10,050 nt of DNA. It comes from an uncultured Bacilli bacterium. GTDB taxonomy: Bacteria > Bacillota_I > Bacilli_A > RF39 > UBA660. A program made the translations under genes and the position numbers. Where the stretch lies: the NCBI GenBank assembly GCA_947627805.1, contig CANQXB010000026.1:1-10050 (forward strand), given 5' to 3'. Positions 4,050 to 10,050 of this stretch are shown here, piece by piece (within the stretch, counting starts at the first letter, position 1; each line of letters begins with the position of its first letter). The notes beneath the pieces are model-generated. The model saw only the letters and a program-made list of their open reading frames with translations. It did not search any database and had not been told where the DNA came from.

Positions 4050-6914
4050 ATGTATATACCACTTAAAGTGACAACTGATTATAGTTTACTTAAAAGTTTA
4101 ATTAAAATAGATGATTTAATTAAATTTTGTGTGCAAAAAAATATTAAAAGTTGTGGTATATGTGATACCAATTTATTTGGAGTAATTGAATTTTATAAGA
4201 AATGTCAAGAAAATAAAATAAAACCGCTTATTGGTTTAGAAATAGAATTAAATAATCATAAAATATATTTATATGCTCAAAATGAAAGTGGTTATAAGAA
4301 CTTATTAAAAATAAATACTATTATTACGGAAAGAAATATTAGTATTATGGAATTAAAAATGGATGCTGATAATATTCTTTCAATTATTCCTTTAGAAAGT
4401 ATGGAAATATATGATGAGCTATCTTTTTTTAAGAATTTATATATTGGTTATAGAGATGAAGTTGAACTTAAAAATGCTTTAATTAAAAGTCAAAAAGTTG
4501 TTTATTTAAATGATATTAAATGTTTTTCTAAAGAAGATTTAGCCTATTTAAAATATTTAGATATTTTAAGGGAAGAAGAAAGTAATAAATATTATGATAA
4601 TTATTTTAATTTTAATATTACTTCTTTTGATGAAGAAAAATTAGAAGAAGTAAATAATTTATTAAATGTTAAGATTACTTTAGGAAAAAGATATATACCT
4701 AAATATAATAAAGATATTGATTCTTTAGAATTTTTAAAAAATTTATGTTTAAAAGGATTACAAAAAAGATTAAAAGGAAATGTTCCACGTAATTATTTTG
4801 ATAGATTAAAATATGAACTTAGAGTTATTAATAAAATGGGGTTTGTTGATTACTTTTTAATTGTTTATGATTATGTTTTATATGCTAAGAAAAATGGTAT
4901 TTTAGTGGGCCCTGGAAGAGGTAGTGCGGCTGGTTCTTTAGTAAGTTTTGTGATTGGGATTACCGATATTGACCCCATTAAATATAATTTATTATTTGAA
5001 AGATTTTTAAATCCCGAAAGAGTATCGATGCCTGATATTGATATTGACTTTGATAATACGAAAAGAGAAGAAGTAATTAATTATGTTAAGAATAAGTATG
5101 GGAAGCTTAATGTATCAGGAGGAATTACTTTTGCCACTTTAAAAACGAGATTAGTTTTAAGAGAAGTGGGAGGCATTTTTAAAATTGAAGACCGGCTTTT
5201 AAATAAGTTTTTAAAAGTTATTGATGGAACTAAAAATTTAAAAGGAAATTTAACTAGTAAAGATGTTAATGCTTATTTAAAAACTTATCCTAATTTAAAA
5301 GAAGTTTATAAAGTTAGTTTAAAATTAGAAGGTTTAAAGAAAAATATTAGTACTCATGCCGCGGGAATTGTTATTGCCGACCGTCCTTTAGATGAAATTA
5401 TTCCGATGTATAAAAATAATGATGTTTATTTAACGGGAGTAACTATGGAGCATTTAGAAGATTTAGGTCTTTTAAAAATGGATTTTTTAGCTTTAAAAAA
5501 TTTAAGTACAATTAGTAATATTATTAAAAATATAGAGAGTTTTAATTTAAAAGATATTCCTTTAGATGATGAAAAAGTATATGATTTATTTAAAATGGCT
5601 GATACTGATGGCATCTTTCAATTTGAAACCAAAGCTTTTAAAAATGTTTTAGTGAAATTTAAACCGCAAAATTTTGCTGAGTTAGTGGCCGCGATTGCCT
5701 TAGTAAGACCGGGACCAAGCCGAGAATTAGAAACTTATATTAAAAGAAAAAATGGTTTAGAAAAAGTTGAATATTATCATGAGCATTTAAAAGATATTTT
5801 AAAAGAAACTTATGGGGTTATAATCTATCAAGAACAAGTTATGAGCATTTTAGTTAAAATGGCTTCTTTTACTTATGCGGAAGCTGATAATATAAGAAGA
5901 GCAATGGCTAAAAAGAAAATGCAAATAATGGAAAATACGCGAGAAGAATTTATCAAAAGATGTGTTAAAAATGGTTATGAAATTAGCTTAGCTCAAAATA
6001 TTTTTGAACATATTTTATCTTTTGCTTCTTATGGTTTTAATAAGGCTCATAGTGTTTCTTATGCTTATGTCTCTTATCAAATGGCTTATTTAAAAGTCCA
6101 TTATCGGGCTTTATTTACCTTTGAACTTTTAGAGAGTATTACGGGAAGTAATAAAATTAAATTATATTTAAATGAACTTAAAAAATATCATTATCAAATT
6201 AATCCTGTTAATATCAATATTTCAAGTGTTAGATATGTTTTAAAAGATAAACAAGTATATTTACCTTTTACTATTATTAAAAATTTTAAAAAAGATAATA
6301 TTACTAAAATATTAGAAGAAAGAGAAAGATTAGGAATTTATAAAGATATATTTGATTTCTTTAAAAGAACTTATCAAATGCTAACCAAAAATGATTATAC
6401 TATTTTAATTAAAGCGGGGGCTTTAAATGATTTTGGTTATAATACTAAGACTTTAATAAATAATTTAGATGCTTTAATTAATTATGGTTCTTTATCTTAT
6501 GATTTAGGAGAATATGCTTTAATTCCTGATATTCTAAAAGAAGAAGAGTTTACAGCGGAAGAGTTAAGAAGTAATGAAGAAGCTGTTTATGATTTTTTCT
6601 TAAGTAATCATCCCGCTTCTAAATATAGTGAAAATGAAGTAATGAAATTAGAAAAAATTAAAGAAAATTGTTTTAAAGATATTGTTTGTTATGTTATGAT
6701 TGAAGATGTAAGTTTTATTAAGACTAAAAAAGGGGAAGATATGGGCTTTATTCGGGCTAGTGATGAAACTTATTGTTGTGATTTTACGGTTTTCCCTAAT
6801 AATTTTTCTTATATGCAAAATTTGCAAAAAAATGATATGATAAAAATATGGGGAAAAGTCTCAAAAAGATATGATAAATATAGTATAATAGTAAATAGAT
6901 TAGTTAAGGAGTAA
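4050..6914 (+). CDS. dnaE: DNA polymerase III alpha subunit, DnaE type
   Basis: A replicative C-family polymerase of 954 residues, shorter than the roughly 1,100-1,160 usual for DnaE. In PolC-containing Firmicutes DnaE extends RNA primers and hands over to PolC. Residues 1 to about 200 are the PHP domain, but the metal-binding histidines are gone: the HLHxH-type motif reads IPLKVTTDYS and the TDH motif reads GICDTNLFG. The palm has GPGRGSAAGS at 287-296 and PDIDIDF at 328-334, giving catalytic Asp329 and Asp331, with the third Asp in MDFLALK (Asp478). Fingers and later motifs include STHAAGI, LVRPGPSRE, YQEQVM and SYGFNKAHSVSYA. The C-terminus looks like an OB fold (from about 880). There is no exonuclease domain. 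ATG 4050 has AAAGGAG 5 bases upstream. polC follows after 5 bp and is probably co-transcribed. Confidence 0.95.
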   Translation: MYIPLKVTTDYSLLKSLIKIDDLIKFCVQKNIKSCGICDTNLFGVIEFYKKCQENKIKPLIGLEIELNNHKIYLYAQNESGYKNLLKINTIITERNISIMELKMDADNILSIIPLESMEIYDELSFFKNLYIGYRDEVELKNALIKSQKVVYLNDIKCFSKEDLAYLKYLDILREEESNKYYDNYFNFNITSFDEEKLEEVNNLLNVKITLGKRYIPKYNKDIDSLEFLKNLCLKGLQKRLKGNVPRNYFDRLKYELRVINKMGFVDYFLIVYDYVLYAKKNGILVGPGRGSAAGSLVSFVIGITDIDPIKYNLLFERFLNPERVSMPDIDIDFDNTKREEVINYVKNKYGKLNVSGGITFATLKTRLVLREVGGIFKIEDRLLNKFLKVIDGTKNLKGNLTSKDVNAYLKTYPNLKEVYKVSLKLEGLKKNISTHAAGIVIADRPLDEIIPMYKNNDVYLTGVTMEHLEDLGLLKMDFLALKNLSTISNIIKNIESFNLKDIPLDDEKVYDLFKMADTDGIFQFETKAFKNVLVKFKPQNFAELVAAIALVRPGPSRELETYIKRKNGLEKVEYYHEHLKDILKETYGVIIYQEQVMSILVKMASFTYAEADNIRRAMAKKKMQIMENTREEFIKRCVKNGYEISLAQNIFEHILSFASYGFNKAHSVSYAYVSYQMAYLKVHYRALFTFELLESITGSNKIKLYLNELKKYHYQINPVNINISSVRYVLKDKQVYLPFTIIKNFKKDNITKILEERERLGIYKDIFDFFKRTYQMLTKNDYTILIKAGALNDFGYNTKTLINNLDALINYGSLSYDLGEYALIPDILKEEEFTAEELRSNEEAVYDFFLSNHPASKYSENEVMKLEKIKENCFKDIVCYVMIEDVSFIKTKKGEDMGFIRASDETYCCDFTVFPNNFSYMQNLQKNDMIKIWGKVSKRYDKYSIIVNRLVKE

Positions 6915-6919
6915 CAACT

Positions 6920-9900
6920 ATGGAAGAATTAGTTAGATTTTTAAAAAGTATAGATATGGAATATCTTGAAGATTTTAAAGATATGCAAATAAGTAAAGTA
7001 ATTTATAATAGAGAAAGTAAAGTTTATACGGTATATTTAAAAAATCCGCGTGTTTTAAGTTATGAAGTAGTAACTAATCTTTTTGAATCTGCCAAAAAAG
7101 GAATAAATGGGGTTGATAAATGTTATATTGAATTAATATATGATAATATAACCGCCGAAGACTTATCGGAATATACTAAAATTATTTTAGAAAATATTAT
7201 TTTTGAACATCCTTCCTTAGTAGGAACTATTGGAGCTTTAAAAGAAGTTAAAGATAAAACAATTTATTTAGAAACAACTAGTGAAATAACAGATACCCAA
7301 GATGAGTTTATGGAAAAATTAACCACTAATTTAAAAAATTATGGTTTAGGAGAATATGAAGTAAAATTTGTTTTAAATAAAGAATTAGCTTTAGAAATTC
7401 AAAAAGAAATCGAAAGTACCAAGGAAATAAAGTTAGAAACTAAAGAAGATAGTCCGGTTATTTTTGGCTTTCATAAAGATGGAGAAATTACGTCGTTAAA
7501 AAATATTATTGGTGAAGCTAAAGGGGTAATTATTGAAGGCTATGTTTTTGGAATTGATGCTAGTGAAAGAAAAGGTCAAAAGGCGACGGCTTATATTATC
7601 AATTTAAAAGTTAGTGATAAAACAGATAGTTTTTTAGTTAAATTTGTGAGGTTTAAAAAAGAAGAATACGACCAAATTAAAAAAGGTTTAAAAGTTGGTA
7701 ATTGGTATCGTATTTATGGTAATGTGGAAATGGACAATTTTTTAAGACAAATGGTTTTAAATGGGCGTAGTATTGAAAAAATTAAAAGTAAAGATGAAAT
7801 GGTTACCGATTTAGAAGAAGAAAAAAGAGTAGAATTACATGCTCATACAAAAATGAGTGCCATGGATGGGGTAATTGAAGCTAAAGATTTAGTAAAATTT
7901 GCTCATAAGTTAGGCCATAAAGCGGTAGCAGTTACCGACCATAACTGTTTGCAAGCCTACCCTGATTTATATCATGCCGTTTGTGATATTAATAAAGGAA
8001 TCGAAAAAGAAGAAGATAAATTTAAAGTTATTTATGGAGCCGAAATGAGTATCGTTAATAATGAAAACGAGCTTATCTTTAATTTAAAAGATTATGATTT
8101 ATTAGAAACGGAGTTTGTCGTATTCGATACTGAAACAACTGGTTTTACTCCTTTTGTAGACCAAATGATTGAAATTGGGGCTGTTAAAATTAAAAATGGG
8201 GAAGTAACCGAACATTTTGATGAATTAATAAATCCCGGAAGAATGCTTCCTAATAAAATTGTGGAACTTACGAATATTACTGATGAAATGTTAAAAGATA
8301 AAGATACGGAAGAAAATGTCACGAAACGTTTCTTAGAGTTTGTTGGTGATTGTCCACTAGTCGCTCATAATGCGAAATTTGATATTGGTTTTATCAGTGC
8401 AGCGATGAGTAAATATAACTTAGGGGAATTTAATAGCACAGTTATTGATACAATGGGAATGGCAAGAATGCTTTATCCCGAATGGAAAAATCATAAACTT
8501 TCCACTTTAGTCAAGAATTTAGATGTTCCTTGGGATGAAGAGTCGCACCACAGAGGAGATTACGATAGTGAAGGAACCGCCATTGCCTTCTATAAAATGA
8601 GTAAAGTTTTAAGTAATCGTAATATTGAAACAACCCAAAAATTATATGATTCTGTTGACCAAGAGGCTTTACTTAAATTTTCCCGTCCTTTTCATATGTC
8701 GGTGTTAGTTCAAAATAAAGTTGGTTTAAAAAATTTATTTAAAATTATAAGTTATGCTAATACCAAATATCTATTTAAGGGTGACCAAACTAAGTTACCA
8801 AGAGATGAATTAAATAAACATCGAGAAGGTCTTTTATTTGGTAGTGGTTGTGTTAATGGGGAAATATTTGAGGCTTCCTTTAATAAAGAAGATGAAGAAT
8901 TAGCGAAGATGATGCAATATTATGATTATATTGAAGTTCAACCACCAGAAGTTTATTCTTATCTTGTTCAAATGGATTCAAGTTTAATTAAAAGTATTTC
9001 CGATATTTATACCCAAATTAAAAAAATTGTGAGAGTAGCTGAAGAGGCCGGAGTAATGGTATGTGCAACGAGTGATGCTCATCATTTAACAAGGGAAGAT
9101 AAAATTTATCGTGATATTATCGTAGCTCAAAGGTTCAATGGTAAACTACATCCTTTAAATAAAAGAGGAATAGATGTTCCAGATATGCATTTTTATACAA
9201 CTAAAGAAATGTTGGAGGCTTTCTCATTTCTAGGAAGTGAAAAAGCCAAAGAAATAGTTGTAACTAATCCAGGTAAAATTGCCGATAAATGTGAAATTGT
9301 GGAAGTTATTATTGAAACAGGTGGGGTACCTTTCTCTCCTAAAATTGAAAATTCCAAAGAAATAGTGGAAGATATGGTTTATACAAGAGCCAAAGAGTGG
9401 TATGGGGATCCTCTTCCTGCTAATATTAAAGACCGCATTGAACAAGAATTGAAAGGTATCATCGGGGGTGGCTTTGATGTTATTTATTTAATTGCCCAAA
9501 AATTAGTTAAAAAAAGTAATGATGATGGCTTTTTAGTAGGTTCAAGAGGTTCTGTTGGTTCTTCTTTTGTCGCTACGATGATGGGCATAACGGAGGTTAA
9601 TCCGCTACCTAGTCATTATCGTTGTCCTAAATGTAAACATTCGATTTTTAAAGATGAAGAAGGTAATGAGTTAGCTATTAAATATAGTATTGGTTTTGAC
9701 CTTCCTGATAAAGATTGTCCTAAATGTGGAACGAAAATGCTTAAAGATGGCGAAGACATGCCTTTTGCCACTTTCTTAGGTTTTAATGCTGATAAAGTTC
9801 CTGATATCGATTTAAACTTCTCCGATTTAAACCAAGCTGCCGCGCATGAATATACCAAAGTTTTATTTGGAGAAGATAATGTATATAGAGCGGGAACCAT

Positions 9901-10050
9901 TGGAACGGTGGCTGACAAAACGGCTTATGGCTTTGTTAAAGGCTATTGTGAAGATAAAAATATTGTGATGCGCAGTATCGAAGTAGAAAGACTGGCCCAA
10001 GGTTGTGTCGGTGTTAAAAGAACGACAGGTCAACATCCTGGCGGTATTGT
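6920..10050 (+). CDS. polC: DNA polymerase III PolC, 3' end outside window
   Basis: The main replicative polymerase with proofreading. The frame is open for 1,043 codons to the window end; PolC is usually about 1,430-1,450 residues. An N-terminal domain (1 to about 190) and OB fold (about 200-290) precede a PHP domain with intact ligands (HAHT at 307-310, TDHN at 339-342, SDAHH around 718-722). The PHP is split by a DEDDh exonuclease at about 398-565: DTET with Asp403/Glu405, HNAKFD with Asp488, and HHRGDYD with His544 and Asp549. The palm follows: GSRGSVGSS from 874, a zinc site C902/C905/C933/C936 (two CPKC motifs), and PDIDLNF with catalytic Asp962 and Asp964. The sequence stops near GQHPGGIV, so fingers, helix-hairpin-helix and clamp-binding parts are missing. 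AAGGAG (6906-6911) overlaps the end of dnaE, 8 bases before the ATG. Confidence 0.96.
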   Translation, partial: MEELVRFLKSIDMEYLEDFKDMQISKVIYNRESKVYTVYLKNPRVLSYEVVTNLFESAKKGINGVDKCYIELIYDNITAEDLSEYTKIILENIIFEHPSLVGTIGALKEVKDKTIYLETTSEITDTQDEFMEKLTTNLKNYGLGEYEVKFVLNKELALEIQKEIESTKEIKLETKEDSPVIFGFHKDGEITSLKNIIGEAKGVIIEGYVFGIDASERKGQKATAYIINLKVSDKTDSFLVKFVRFKKEEYDQIKKGLKVGNWYRIYGNVEMDNFLRQMVLNGRSIEKIKSKDEMVTDLEEEKRVELHAHTKMSAMDGVIEAKDLVKFAHKLGHKAVAVTDHNCLQAYPDLYHAVCDINKGIEKEEDKFKVIYGAEMSIVNNENELIFNLKDYDLLETEFVVFDTETTGFTPFVDQMIEIGAVKIKNGEVTEHFDELINPGRMLPNKIVELTNITDEMLKDKDTEENVTKRFLEFVGDCPLVAHNAKFDIGFISAAMSKYNLGEFNSTVIDTMGMARMLYPEWKNHKLSTLVKNLDVPWDEESHHRGDYDSEGTAIAFYKMSKVLSNRNIETTQKLYDSVDQEALLKFSRPFHMSVLVQNKVGLKNLFKIISYANTKYLFKGDQTKLPRDELNKHREGLLFGSGCVNGEIFEASFNKEDEELAKMMQYYDYIEVQPPEVYSYLVQMDSSLIKSISDIYTQIKKIVRVAEEAGVMVCATSDAHHLTREDKIYRDIIVAQRFNGKLHPLNKRGIDVPDMHFYTTKEMLEAFSFLGSEKAKEIVVTNPGKIADKCEIVEVIIETGGVPFSPKIENSKEIVEDMVYTRAKEWYGDPLPANIKDRIEQELKGIIGGGFDVIYLIAQKLVKKSNDDGFLVGSRGSVGSSFVATMMGITEVNPLPSHYRCPKCKHSIFKDEEGNELAIKYSIGFDLPDKDCPKCGTKMLKDGEDMPFATFLGFNADKVPDIDLNFSDLNQAAAHEYTKVLFGEDNVYRAGTIGTVADKTAYGFVKGYCEDKNIVMRSIEVERLAQGCVGVKRTTGQHPGGI

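Noticed and set aside
5426..5614. Minus-strand open frame inside dnaE
   Set aside because: It lies antisense to conserved DnaE catalytic-region sequence; no ribosome binding site or domain was seen.
8092..9918. Three minus-strand open frames (8092-8322, 9230-9445, 9616-9918) inside polC
   Set aside because: All are antisense to conserved PolC motifs (exonuclease, PHP, palm) and show no features of their own.

Overview
The window is AT-rich DNA from a low-GC member of the Bacillota. The evidence is a DnaE/PolC pair of replicative polymerases, strong AGGAGG-type ribosome binding sites, and codons heavily biased to A/T. TGA works as a stop and every tryptophan I read is TGG, so this is the standard bacterial code, not the Mycoplasma code, despite the Mollicutes-like composition. 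The cell-surface genes resemble a protein style I know from uncultured gut Bacilli of the RF39 type; that placement is an inference.

Bases 1-3762 are an accessory cell-surface region. It holds a surface protein whose 5' end lies outside the window (1-1455, +), a 65-residue XRE-type repressor on the minus strand (1530-1727), and two membrane-anchored or secreted proteins reading away from it (1896-2594 and 2608-3762, +). The first and last surface proteins share a C-terminal module of 240 residues. The first and second share an N-terminal export motif encoded by an identical 25-bp stretch. The 168-bp gap between the repressor and the two-gene unit is full of ATGTCAT/TATCATA words and small dyads that look like operators, so the repressor probably controls itself and the surface genes.

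Bases 3770-10050 are housekeeping. rpmB (bL28, 3795-3953, -) is divergent from dnaE (4050-6914, +), and the two promoters overlap. dnaE is followed after 5 bp by polC (6920 to beyond the window, +), so the two replicative polymerases are probably made from one message. DnaE has lost the histidines of its PHP domain and has no exonuclease. PolC keeps PHP metal ligands, a complete DEDDh 3'-5' exonuclease and a four-cysteine zinc site.

Three hairpin terminators separate the blocks: two back to back between the first surface gene and the repressor, and one bidirectional terminator between the second surface unit and rpmB. There is no gene-free stretch longer than about 170 bp, and I saw no RNA gene, CRISPR array or insertion sequence.
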